Below are positions 8,161 through 15,783 of a stretch of 64,000 nucleotides of DNA, piece by piece. How positions within the stretch are numbered: the stretch's first letter is position 1; every line of letters starts with the position of its first letter. The position numbers and the translations under genes were made by a program. Below the pieces are notes generated by a model that saw only the letters and a list, made by a program, of their open reading frames with translations, did not search any database and was not told the origin of the DNA. Location: contig CAZCNS010000012.1 in the NCBI GenBank assembly GCA_964500205.1, positions 62,001-126,000 of the forward strand, given 5' to 3'. Source of the DNA: UBA10329 sp964500205. Lineage in GTDB: Bacteria > Bacteroidota > Bacteroidia > UBA10329.

Positions 8161-8763
8161 ATGAGAAAGACCTATAAAGTATGTTTCTTGCTGTTCGCTG
8201 TTGCAAGCTCGTTTTCCAGCACTGCGCAGGAGGCAAGGGACGATGTCCTATACTGGGATAAAGATTCGCTGCTGAGAAAAGAGCACTTTAGAAGCTTGAA
8301 TAACGTTGCTGGTGCATCAGCGCAAAGTGCGTTGAATATTTCAATTCATCATCAAGGAAGTTCTTCAAATGACTCAATAGACTCACTTCTTATCGTAATA
8401 CAAGCTTTTTTCATTCCCGAAGATTCATGGTTTTTACCAAATTAGGGAGAACTGATAGATTCACTGGTTTTATTTCATGAACAGATTCACTTTGATATAG
8501 AAGAGCTACACGCGAGAAAGATGAGGCAAAGGATTTATCTTGAGTGTCAAGGCATGCATCGCCATAACTTTCCAGCGTGTAGAGATAAAGTGTTTAGAAA
8601 ATTGAGTTTTGATAAAGATAAAATGAACGAACAGTTTCATATTGATGTTTTGGTACCTAATTACGTCAAGGAACAACAAAAATGGAAGGAGAAAGTACAG
8701 AAAGAACTGGAAGGATTACAGGAGTTTGAAAGTCCAGCAATCAAGATAAAAATTGAGCCGTAG
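8161..8763 (+). pseudogene. DUF922-like secreted zinc protease with in-frame TAG
   Basis: Two adjacent frames are in fact the same reading frame, split only by a TAG at 8443-8445. The first part starts with a signal peptide (MRKTYKVCFLLFAVASSFSS-TAQ) and holds the LYWDKDSLLRKEHF segment typical of the DUF922 N-terminal region. Directly after the stop the frame continues GELIDSLVLFHEQIHFDIEE with the zinc motif HEQIH, then a charged C-terminus. Joined, it makes a protein of about 200 residues, the expected size. The stop falls before the active site, so the product is inactive unless the stop is a sequencing error. An AAGGA sequence precedes the ATG. Confidence 0.72.
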
Positions 8764-8782
8764 TCGGAATAAGCATTAAGGT

Positions 8783-9087
8783 TTGAACGGCTCTTTGACA
8801 TACGTCATCAACTGGAACGCACAGGGCAAGGTGCGCTTCATAGGCCGCGAGGAGGGCAGCACCAAGGCCCTGTTCGTCTTCCACTACGATGGCATGGGCA
8901 ACCGTGTGCGCAAGGTCGTAGTGCCGAGGGACGAGTTCGGTGAGACCCTCCCCATCCCCGAATGGACCTTCACCTACTACATCCGCGATGCGCAGGGCAA
9001 CCATCTCACCACCCTTGAGCGCAAGCTCACCGACATAGACACCGAAGAGGGCTGGGACGAGCTCCACGCTGCCGCACCAGTCTCGCA
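8783..9087 (+). pseudogene. RHS/YD-repeat protein fragment
   Basis: The frame has the features of an RHS repeat end region: YVINWNAQGKV, FHYDGMGNRVRKVV and FTYYIRDAQGNHLTTLER. These match the conserved core near the C-terminus of RHS-repeat proteins. There is no proper start (only a TTG after a stop) and the usual several-hundred-residue repeat array is absent. It is a remnant of a much larger gene. Past about 9060 the match ends and the frame enters repeats that code on the other strand. Confidence 0.65.
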
Positions 9088-9105
9088 ATGTTCATCCTCA
9101 GCATC

Positions 9106-9480
9106 TTACATCGGTTTGGTTGCCATGAGAACAGCATCAATACGCGTTTTATTTCGATCCTCTCCCTCTTCAAGGGCCGCCACCCCCGCTTGCAGGGCTG
9201 CTACCCCCGCTGCATGGGCCGCTACCCCCGGATACAACGCCTCCAAGCGGTCTTGCATCGCCTCCACTGAGGCTTACATCCCGTCCAGGGCAGCTGCATG
9301 GGCCGCCAGCCCCGTTTGCATTGCCGCGACCCCCGCTTCATGGGATGCCACCCCCACGCGTGGGGCCGCCATCCCCGCTTCATGGGCCGCCATCCCCGCT
9401 CGGGGCGCATCCCATGCCCGAAGCATACCGTTGCAGCCACAAGCATCTCCCGCCCGAGCGAGGGTCTTTCTCTCTTTCGT
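9106..9480 (-). pseudogene. Decayed heptad-repeat (coiled-coil) coding sequence
   Basis: The minus strand encodes imperfect seven-residue repeats of the form G-(V/M)-A-A-(H/L/M)-(E/Q)-A, for example GMAAHEAGMAA and GVAAHAAGVAALQAGVAAL, interrupted by one in-frame TAA at 9272-9274. After it the frame continues ASVEAMQDRLEALYPGVAA and ends with RIDAVLMATKPM and a stop at 9106. Repeats of 21 bases are visible in the DNA. It looks like the tail of a coiled-coil gene of unknown function whose 5' part has been replaced. Frames on the plus strand here are alanine/proline shadows. Confidence 0.45.
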
Positions 9481-9580
9481 TTTATTCGGTGGGCTCCAGT
9501 CCAACAGACCATACAAGCCTAAAGGCCCGGCCAAGTTGCCAAAGCCCAGCCCAAGTAAGTCTTCCAATGCGCTCGCGTAA

Positions 9581-9760
9581 GAGTTCCGAACCGACCGTAG
9601 GGAGCTCGCTGCGGAGGTGCCGCCCCGCGTGGAATACTCCCTCACCGACCGCGGCCAGCGCGCCATCAAGGTCATAGAGTACCTCCGCGACTACGGCCAC
9701 GGACTCATGGAGGAGTATGGGGTGAACGCAGCGAAATTGGTTATCGCCTCCTCCCCGTAA
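9581..9760 (+). pseudogene. HxlR-family regulator, C-terminal fragment
   Basis: The frame from 9581 reads RRELAAEVPPRVEYSLTDRG and then KVIEYLRDYGHGLMEEYG. The EVPPRVEYSLT motif and the following helix are hallmarks of the wing and C-terminal helix of HxlR-type winged-helix regulators. The recognition-helix half is missing, and a stop codon lies immediately upstream. The end of the frame runs into the degenerate mutS tail B. This is a remnant only. Confidence 0.5.
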
Positions 9761-9801
9761 GCACCTTCTTCATCCCGTGCAGTTTCAGCAGCTCTGCTTC
9801 A
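9746..9801 (-). pseudogene. Degenerate mutS 3' end, copy B
   Basis: The minus strand reads VEAELLKLHGMKKVLTGRRR, matching the mutS C-terminus PVEALMKLQGIKKVLTGGRR. About 55 bases are retained. It begins at the stop codon of the relE-like toxin gene. See the intact tail at 11119 and copy A at 10331. Confidence 0.75.
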
Positions 9802-10056
9802 ACGATACACGTCCTTCCGATGCCCGATTTTGATGACCCACACCGTGACCTCGGCATCGCTCACCGAATAGATGACACGATAGTTGCCGACTCTGATACG
9901 GTAGTCATCCGCGCTTCCTCACATTTTCTTGCAGCCTTGTGGCCGTGGGTTTTCGCTAAGGTCTTCGATGGCTGCTTTCACCTTGAAGGCCTGCGCTTTT
10001 GGAAGTGCAAGAAGTTCCTTCTCAGCACTGCGCTTCAGAATAAGCCTATAGCTCAC
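9799..10056 (-). pseudogene. RelE-type toxin gene with in-frame TGA
   Basis: The frame starts at GTG 10056, overlapping the antitoxin stop by four bases (GTGA), and encodes SYRLILKRSAEKELLALPKA and then NPRPQGCKKM. A TGA lies at codon 46 (9919-9921). The same frame then continues DDYRIRVGNYRVIYSV and VWVIKIGHRKDVYR to a stop at 9799. The whole is 85 codons, the normal RelE length, with the conserved core YRIRVGNYRVIY after the premature stop. The product must be non-toxic, or the stop is a sequence error. RelE toxins cleave mRNA on the ribosome; the catalytic C-terminal half would be lost. Confidence 0.8.
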
Positions 10057-10244
10057 TTGCTCCCGAATTTCTCAGTGAACTTTTCCATCACACTCTTCCA
10101 AGGCACATCCTCCTCGTCCTTCCTTGATTGGATCGCAGCCATGTCCTCCAATTCCTCGATGTAGTCCAGCATCGACTCATACTGCTTCAGTGGCAGTACC
10201 ACAAAGGGGGCATTGCTCTTCATTTCAATGGTCTGGGTCTTCAT
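10053..10244 (-). CDS. Antitoxin of the RelE-type module
   Basis: A 63-residue protein, MKTQTIEMKSNAPFVVLPLK followed by YESMLDYIEELEDMAAIQSR and a C-terminus ending FTEKFGSK. The size, the PFVVLPLKQYESML segment and the acidic helix fit Phd/YefM-like antitoxins, which bind and neutralise a RelE toxin and repress their own promoter. It directly precedes the broken toxin gene with a four-base overlap. A TATCTTTG box lies 18 bases upstream of the ATG. The antitoxin is intact although the toxin is not. Confidence 0.75.
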   Translation of the reverse strand: MKTQTIEMKSNAPFVVLPLKQYESMLDYIEELEDMAAIQSRKDEEDVPWKSVMEKFTEKFGSK

Positions 10245-10261
10245 GTCAGTAGAGTGAGGAA

Positions 10262-10269
10262 CAAAGATA
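10262..10269 (-). promoter_or_regulatory. -7 box TATCTTTG of the RelE-type module
   Basis: The minus strand reads TATCTTTG, a TAnnTTTG match, ending 17 bases before the antitoxin ATG. The identical octamer precedes the next TA module (11026-11033). No convincing -33 box is seen. Confidence 0.5.
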
Positions 10270-10330
10270 GCGGGTACATGGTAAAGACCTAATTAAGCCA
10301 AAACATGCTTAACATGTGAGGCTGAAAGTC

Positions 10331-10486
10331 ACCTCCTCCCACCCGTCAGCACCTTCTTTATCCCGTGCGGCTTCATCAGCGTCTCAACAGGTGTGAGAGT
10401 GTCGATGTCGGTCTTCCGGATCTCATCGCGGACCTGTTCCAACACCGGGTCGTCCAGCTGGAAAAGCTGAGCTGGAGGCCGTCATC
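10331..10486 (-). pseudogene. Degenerate mutS 3' end, copy A
   Basis: About 155 bases match the last 50 codons of mutS (11121-11276) at roughly 85 percent. After a one-base deletion near its start the minus-strand frame still reads QLDDPVLEQVRDEIRKTDID, then TPVETLMKPHGIKKVLTGGR and a TGA stop. It abuts the stop codon of the ParE-like toxin gene on its right (10482-10484). It is not a functional gene: it is a spare tail left beyond the TA module. Confidence 0.88.
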
Positions 10487-10778
10487 GGAAGACATCGTCC
10501 ATCCGATTGTCGAACAGTGTGAGAATGAACACTGTCTCTCCATCAAACCGATACACTATTGAAAGATTACGGTGTACTGTGGCGAGGTGACAATACGGAA
10601 AGGTCGGAGACCTCTTGAAAATCAGTGGCGAAACGGAAACCAGCTGCTCAAAGTCATGAACAATGTCAAGCATGGCCTCGGCCTCGCGCACAGTCCACTG
10701 TTCCAAGATGAAATGATAAATGCGGTCGAGGTCGTTCCTGGCGCGATTCGACCACTCAACTTTGAACTCAGCGTCCAT
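10482..10778 (-). CDS. ParE/RelE-superfamily toxin
   Basis: A 98-residue toxin starting at ATG 10778 (MDAEFKVEWSNRARNDLDRI). The segment EWSNRARNDLDRIYHFI, the loop SPLIFKRSPTFPYCHLATVH and the C-terminus VFILTLFDNRMDDVFR fit the ParE/RelE fold, with the final aromatic/arginine typical of the group. ParE members usually target gyrase, RelE members mRNA; this protein cannot be placed with certainty. The start overlaps the antitoxin end by 11 bases. An upstream extension of the frame is not credible. It lies between intact mutS and the spare mutS tail A. Confidence 0.8.
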   Translation of the reverse strand: MDAEFKVEWSNRARNDLDRIYHFILEQWTVREAEAMLDIVHDFEQLVSVSPLIFKRSPTFPYCHLATVHRNLSIVYRFDGETVFILTLFDNRMDDVFR

Positions 10779-10992
10779 ATCTCTTCCAGACCTCCGCACT
10801 GGAATGCACCCGACCCTGCTGCACATCCTCCAGCCCTTCGCGGATGGCTGCTCGCTGCCCCTCGGTCAGGCCATCAGCCCAGTCGGTGGATTCGTTGGCC
10901 TTCTTGTAGAACAGCAGGGCGGAGAGGGTCGCATCATCCTCAATCCCCGACAGCCAGTCCATCAGCTCTCGTTTTGCGGTCTTTGTGGTCAT
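10768..10992 (-). CDS. Antitoxin of the ParE-like module
   Basis: A 74-residue protein starting at ATG 10992: MTTKTAKRELMDWLSGIEDD and, near the end, GLTEGQRAAIREGLEDVQQG. The helix-rich N-terminus and the EGQRAAIREGLEDVQQGRVHSSAEVWKRYG-type tail are typical of antitoxins paired with ParE/RelE toxins, where the tail wraps the toxin. A TATCTTTG box lies 34 bases upstream. The gene lies 126 bases after the mutS stop, in the same orientation, and is probably transcribed from its own promoter. Confidence 0.8.
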   Translation of the reverse strand: MTTKTAKRELMDWLSGIEDDATLSALLFYKKANESTDWADGLTEGQRAAIREGLEDVQQGRVHSSAEVWKRYGR

Positions 10993-11025
10993 TGTCTGCG
11001 CGTGTAAGGTGATCAACGGGTAGAA

Positions 11026-11033
11026 CAAAGATA
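11026..11033 (-). promoter_or_regulatory. -7 box TATCTTTG of the ParE-like module
   Basis: TATCTTTG on the minus strand, within the 126-base gap between the mutS stop and the antitoxin ATG. It matches TAnnTTTG and is identical to the box of the second module. This suggests each cassette carries its own promoter. Confidence 0.5.
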
Positions 11034-11118
11034 GGGGAGTAAACCATTGAACCTGATGCCACAACAATCGCAGGCTTGATCACGTCAGCAATCCAAGAGT
11101 CCAAAAGCCTTTCGGCCC

Positions 11119-13749
11119 TTACCTCCTCCCACCTGTCAACACCTTCTTTATCCCTTGCAGTTTCATCAATGCTTCAACAGGCGTGAGGGTGTCGATGTCG
11201 GTCTTCAGGATCTCCTCGCGCACCTGCTCCAGCACTGGGTCATCCAACTGGAAGAAACTGAGCTGGAGGCCGTCATCCGCAGACTTGGACTTTCTCCCGC
11301 CTGAGGATGCACCAGTGGGTTTCTCCTCGCGTGAAGCCTCCAGCGCGGACAGTATCTCATTGGCGCGCTGCACCACAAGGGTGGGCATACCCGCCATCTT
11401 CGCCACATGGATGCCGAAGCTGTGGGCCGTGCCTCCTGGTCGCAACTTGCGCAGGAACAGCACCTTGCTGCCCATCTCTTTCACATCCACATGGAAGTTG
11501 CGTACGCGGGGGAAGCGGCCCTCAAGGTCGTTCAGCTCGTGGTAATGCGTGGCGAAGAGCACGTTGGGCCTTGCCCGTGGGCTTTCGTGCAGGTATTCCA
11601 CAATGGCCATCGCGATGCTGATGCCATCGTAAGTGCTGGTGCCGCGCCCTATCTCATCGAGGATGATGAGGCTTTGTGAGGTCATGTTGTTGAGGATGCT
11701 GGCCGTCTCGTTCATCTCCACCATGAAGGTCGATTCGCCCTGAGCGAGGTTGTCGCTGGCACCCACGCGGCTGAACACCTTGTCCACGATGCCCAACGTG
11801 GCACCTTTGGCAGGCACGAAGCACCCTGCCTGCGCCATGATGTTGATGAGGGCCGTCTGCCGCAGCAGCGCGCTCTTGCCGCTCATGTTCGGCCCCGTGA
11901 TGATGAGCACCTGCTGTTTCTCGTTATCCAGCAGCACATCATTCGCCACGTATTCCTCACCGATAGGCAGCGACTGCTCGATGACAGGGTGGCGGCCGTC
12001 CTGTATCTGGATGGAACTGCCCTCCACGAAGCGCGGGCGGGTGTATTGATTGGCCTCGCTCACCTGCGCGAAACTCAGCAGACAATCAAGCTGCGCGATG
12101 ATGGCCGCATCCTGCTGAATGGCGGGGATGCTTTCGGCCAGATCGAGCACAAGCTGCTGATACATCTCCGACTCCAGTCGCAGCACCTTCTCCTCCGCGC
12201 CCAGTATCTTCTCCTCCAGCTCCTTGAGTTCGGGCGTGACGTACCGCTCCTGATTCACCAGCGTCTGCTTGCGGATCCAGTCCTGCGGCACTTTGTCCTT
12301 ATGGGCATTCGTCACTTCGAGGTAGTAGCCGAACACATTGTTGAACCCGATTTTCAGACTTGTGATTCCCGTGGCTTGGGTTTCGCGGTGCTGGATGGCC
12401 GCAAGTTTGTCCTTGCCACGGTAGGCAAGGTCGCGCAGCGCATCCAGTTCTGGCGAGAGGCCATCGCGCATCACGCCTCCTTTGCTCACCACAGCGGGCG
12501 CATCTTCTGCTATTCCTTTAGAAATGCGCTCCAAGGCTGAGGAAACGGGGTGGATGCGGTCGGCCATTTCGAGCAGCGGCACGCATCCCAAAGCCGACAG
12601 CGATTCCTTGATGGCGGGCAGACGTTGCAACGCACGTTTCAGTTGCAGCAACTCACGCGGATTCACGCGGGCGGTCGAGATCTTCGAGGCCAACCGTTCG
12701 AGGTCGCCCGTCTCGTTGAGGGCCGAGAGCAGCGTGTTCCTTGTTTCCTCCGATGAAAGCAAAGCTTCCAAAGCTTCCAGCCTTCTTTCGATGAGATGTT
12801 TCTCCTTCAACGGCAGTGCCAGCCAGCGTTTCATCATCCTTGCACCCATCGGGGTCACGGTCCGGTCTAGGATGGAAAGCAGGCTCATGCCATCGGGATG
12901 GGCGGGATGCAAAATCTCCAGATTCCGCATCGTGAACCCATCGACCCACATGTAGCGATCGGGCTCGATGCGTGAGAGAGAGGAAATATGGGCTGTGCGG
13001 CTGTGCTCTGTGTCGCTGAGGTACTGCACGGCCGCGCCCGCTGCGATGATGCCGTGTTTCAGATGCTCCACCCCGAAGCCCTTTAGGTTCCGCGTACCGA
13101 AATGGCGGTTCAGCGTCTCGTCTGCGAACTGCGAGGTGAAGGCCCAGTCCTCCATCGTGAAGGTGCAGTGCCCCTCCCCGAATACCTCATGGAAACGGGT
13201 TCTGAAACTCTTGCGGAACACGAACTCGCTCGGGGCGAAATTCTGCGCCAGCTTCTGGGCATAACCCGCATCGCCCTCGGCCACGAGGAATTCGCCCGTG
13301 CTTATGTCGAGGAAGGCCAGACCGACACTGTCTCCATCGAAATGGACACTGCACAGGAAGTTGTTGCTGCGCTGCTCCAGCACGTTATCGTTCATGCTCA
13401 GGCCGGGGGTCACCAGCTCGGTCACTCCGCGCTTCACGATGCCCTTGACGGTCTTGGGATCCTCCAACTGGTCGCACACCGCCACGCGAAAACCTGCCCG
13501 CACGAGCTTAGGCAGATACGATTCGAGCGAGTGGTATGGAAATCCCGCCAGCTCGATGTGCGATGCCGCACCGTTGGCCCGTTTGGTGAGCACGATGCCC
13601 AGTACCTTCGATGCCCGCACCGCGTCCTGCCCGAAGGTCTCGTAGAAGTCGCCCACACGGAACAGCAGAATGGCATCAGGGTACTTGCCCTTGATGGCAT
13701 TGAACTGCTTCATCAGGGGTGTTTCCTCTCCTTTTTTCGTCTTGGCCAT
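11119..13749 (-). CDS. mutS: DNA mismatch repair protein MutS
   Basis: An 876-residue MutS, full length. The mismatch-reading motif GDFYETFG (Phe-x-Glu) is at about residues 33-40. The ATPase domain shows Walker A GPNMSGKSALL, STFMVEMNET, Walker B DEIGRGTSTYDG and FATHYHEL. The C-terminus ends PVEALMKLQGIKKVLTGGRR, the usual short MutL/dimer tail. MutS recognises mismatches and recruits MutL. The gene is preceded by a stretch with dispersed CGTCCC-type repeats and followed by two TA modules, each trailed by a decayed copy of its own 3' end. The tail in the intact gene agrees with the family, so the gene itself is functional. Confidence 0.97.
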   Translation of the reverse strand: MAKTKKGEETPLMKQFNAIKGKYPDAILLFRVGDFYETFGQDAVRASKVLGIVLTKRANGAASHIELAGFPYHSLESYLPKLVRAGFRVAVCDQLEDPKTVKGIVKRGVTELVTPGLSMNDNVLEQRSNNFLCSVHFDGDSVGLAFLDISTGEFLVAEGDAGYAQKLAQNFAPSEFVFRKSFRTRFHEVFGEGHCTFTMEDWAFTSQFADETLNRHFGTRNLKGFGVEHLKHGIIAAGAAVQYLSDTEHSRTAHISSLSRIEPDRYMWVDGFTMRNLEILHPAHPDGMSLLSILDRTVTPMGARMMKRWLALPLKEKHLIERRLEALEALLSSEETRNTLLSALNETGDLERLASKISTARVNPRELLQLKRALQRLPAIKESLSALGCVPLLEMADRIHPVSSALERISKGIAEDAPAVVSKGGVMRDGLSPELDALRDLAYRGKDKLAAIQHRETQATGITSLKIGFNNVFGYYLEVTNAHKDKVPQDWIRKQTLVNQERYVTPELKELEEKILGAEEKVLRLESEMYQQLVLDLAESIPAIQQDAAIIAQLDCLLSFAQVSEANQYTRPRFVEGSSIQIQDGRHPVIEQSLPIGEEYVANDVLLDNEKQQVLIITGPNMSGKSALLRQTALINIMAQAGCFVPAKGATLGIVDKVFSRVGASDNLAQGESTFMVEMNETASILNNMTSQSLIILDEIGRGTSTYDGISIAMAIVEYLHESPRARPNVLFATHYHELNDLEGRFPRVRNFHVDVKEMGSKVLFLRKLRPGGTAHSFGIHVAKMAGMPTLVVQRANEILSALEASREEKPTGASSGGRKSKSADDGLQLSFFQLDDPVLEQVREEILKTDIDTLTPVEALMKLQGIKKVLTGGRR

Positions 13750-14010
13750 TTTCGTAAGCTGTTAGCCGTGAGCTTCGAGTCACAGGCTCTTCCCTTGTCA
13801 CTCGTCCCGTGCCCTCGTCCCCTTTATTTTTGACGGGTCGCTAAGGTAACGGGGCAGATGGGATGGAGAAGAAGGTCTTCCCTTTTAGAACCCGCAGTCT
13901 ATTTGCAGCAGATTCATCTGCTATTGATGCTCTTTTTTCCGACTACTTCTATGTGTCATATTCTTCTATGTGGTTAAAATTCAATTTTTTGTGTTCAGAA
14001 TTTCATTGAA
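13750..14010. other. mutS/SpoU divergent intergenic region
   Basis: Contains a degenerate GTCCC/CTCGTCCC repeat at 13793-13822, related in type to insertions within uvrA and the acyl-CoA dehydrogenase gene, and a small palindrome AGCAGATTCATCTGCT at 13917-13932. No gene or RNA is seen. Promoters for both divergent genes must be here but no clear box can be assigned. Confidence 0.4.
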
Positions 14011-14550
14011 ATGGAGACAGGAAGGAAACTGAGCATGAGCGAACTCGGACGGCTCTCACCCGATGAGTTCGCAGAGACGCCTAAACTTCCCGTGGCAGTG
14101 GTGCTCGACAACGTGCGTAGTCTGCACAATGTGGGCTCCATTTTCCGCACCTGCGATGCCTTTGCGATGGAAAAGTTGCACCTATGCGGCATCACAGCCG
14201 CACCCCCCAACCGCGAGATGGAGAAGACCGCACTCGGTGCCACGGAGACCGTCCCTTGGCAGCACTGGCCCACCACTATGGAGGCCATCCGTTTTCTCAA
14301 GAATGAGGGCTACACCGTCATCGCTGCCGAGCAGGTGGCGGGCAGCAGTGCACTTCAGGATTTTTTCCCTGAAAAAGAAGAGAAGTACGCGGTTGTATTC
14401 GGTCACGAGGTGCATGGCGTGTCGCAGGATGTTATCGACCTGTGCCATCACTGCGTGGAGATCCCCCAGCTCGGTACAAAGCATTCACTGAATGTCTCGG
14501 TGAGCGCAGGTGTGGTGCTTTGGGAATTGTTCAGGCACTTGCGGCAGTAA
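14011..14550 (+). CDS. SpoU/TrmH-family RNA 2'-O-methyltransferase
   Basis: A 179-residue SPOUT methyltransferase. Motif 1 is NVRSLHNVGSIFRTCDAF, motif 2 VVFGHEVHGVS and motif 3 IPQLGTKHSLNVSVSAGVVLWE, which form the trefoil knot binding S-adenosylmethionine. Such enzymes methylate ribose in tRNA or rRNA; the exact target cannot be read from sequence. There is no N-terminal substrate-binding extension, so it is the short form common in Bacteroidota. It overlaps hemW convergently by 20 bases. Confidence 0.9.
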   Translation: METGRKLSMSELGRLSPDEFAETPKLPVAVVLDNVRSLHNVGSIFRTCDAFAMEKLHLCGITAAPPNREMEKTALGATETVPWQHWPTTMEAIRFLKNEGYTVIAAEQVAGSSALQDFFPEKEEKYAVVFGHEVHGVSQDVIDLCHHCVEIPQLGTKHSLNVSVSAGVVLWELFRHLRQ

Positions 14551-15676
14551 GCTCTGAATCAACGAAAAGCGCAGCCGTAAGGTAATCGGCCAGTAGCCTA
14601 CCCTCTGCCGAGAGCGTGACTTTTTCTTCGGATAAAATGAAATGATGCCTGCCAAGTGCATCGAGCTTGCCAAGGAGCAAGGGCCAGAAGGTCGCGTCCA
14701 AACCATTAAGGAAATTTTTCTTCACCCCCCATTTCGACCGTAGCCCTGTCATCAGATGCTCATTGATGCGGTCAGTGGTGGTCAGCACCTCGCTGTCGAA
14801 AGGCACAGTCCCTTCCTTTAAAGACTTGATGTAAAGGGCATTTGAGCGTGGGTTCCATCGCCTTTCCGTTCCGTTGAAGGAATGGGCTGATGGGCCGATG
14901 CCGAGGTAAGGCACGCCTTGCCAATAGGATGAGTTGTGACGCGAGATGAACCCTTCCTTTGCAAAATTGCTGATTTCATAGTGCTCGAAACCGTTGGCGG
15001 GCAGCATTTCCATGTTCATTCGAAAACACTGCTCCGCGATGCCCTCGTCAGGCGGCAGTTCCAAGCCTCGGCTGATGTTGCGGTTCAGCACCGTTTTCTC
15101 CTCCACCGTAAGACCGTATGATGAGATGTGCTGGATACTGAGGCCGAAGGCGGTATTCAGGTTCCGCTCCCAGTCTGCAATTGTCTGGGCCGGCACTCCG
15201 AATATGAGGTCGATGCTGATGTTGCTGAAGCCTGCGTCCTGTGCATCGCGTACCGCTCTTTCGGCCTGTGCTGCGGTGTGCATCCTGTTCATCCATTGCA
15301 GTTCGCGGTCAATGAATGACTGCGTACCCATGCTCAGGCGGTTGATGCCGATGGAGCGCAATTCGCGCAGTTTTTCCACGGAAAGATCCTCAGGGTTGGC
15401 CTCCAGCGTCACCTCGGCATCCTCGGCAACTTGGAACAGCCTTTTCATTTCCTCCAATAAAGAAGCGATGGACTGCGAGGGCAACAGGGAGGGTGTTCCC
15501 CCACCGAGATAGATGGTTTCAACAATTTGACCCGAAAGTTCCCCTTTGCGGAGGTTCAGCTCACGGAGCATCGCCTGCACCATCTCATCGGCACGCGCAG
15601 TGTTGGTACTGAAATGGAAATCGCAGTAGTGACAGGCCCTGCGGCAGAATGGTATGTGAAGATAGATGCCTGCCAA
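14531..15676 (-). CDS. hemW: Radical SAM heme chaperone HemW
   Basis: A 381-residue member of the HemW family (formerly called HemN-like). The N-terminus MAGIYLHIPFCRRACHYCDF has the CxxxCxxC iron-sulfur cluster motif without the extra upstream cysteine region of true HemN. IYLGGGTPSLLP and NISIDLIFGVPAQT follow in the right order. HemW is thought to insert heme into respiratory enzymes rather than to act as a coproporphyrinogen oxidase. The length is normal. It is next to a histidine kinase gene in the same orientation, 107 bases apart. Confidence 0.93.
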   Translation of the reverse strand: MAGIYLHIPFCRRACHYCDFHFSTNTARADEMVQAMLRELNLRKGELSGQIVETIYLGGGTPSLLPSQSIASLLEEMKRLFQVAEDAEVTLEANPEDLSVEKLRELRSIGINRLSMGTQSFIDRELQWMNRMHTAAQAERAVRDAQDAGFSNISIDLIFGVPAQTIADWERNLNTAFGLSIQHISSYGLTVEEKTVLNRNISRGLELPPDEGIAEQCFRMNMEMLPANGFEHYEISNFAKEGFISRHNSSYWQGVPYLGIGPSAHSFNGTERRWNPRSNALYIKSLKEGTVPFDSEVLTTTDRINEHLMTGLRSKWGVKKNFLNGLDATFWPLLLGKLDALGRHHFILSEEKVTLSAEGRLLADYLTAALFVDSELTAASA

Positions 15677-15783
15677 TGCTGTGATTTTGGAAACTGAACG
15701 CTTAAAGAGCTTTCTATTGTTCCAGGAATCGGTAAAACTCTGCGTCCTCTGCGTTCAACCTCCGCGTCCTCTGCGCGAAAATC

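Noticed and set aside
8443..8445. TAG as possible pyrrolysine or programmed read-through; likewise TGA at 9919-9921 as selenocysteine
   Set aside because: No supporting RNA structure or associated genes are seen, and neither protein family uses these residues. Nonsense mutation or sequence error is simpler.
9171..9420. Period-21 repeats that could suggest a CRISPR array
   Set aside because: Units are contiguous and imperfect with no spacers, and they encode a heptad repeat on the minus strand.
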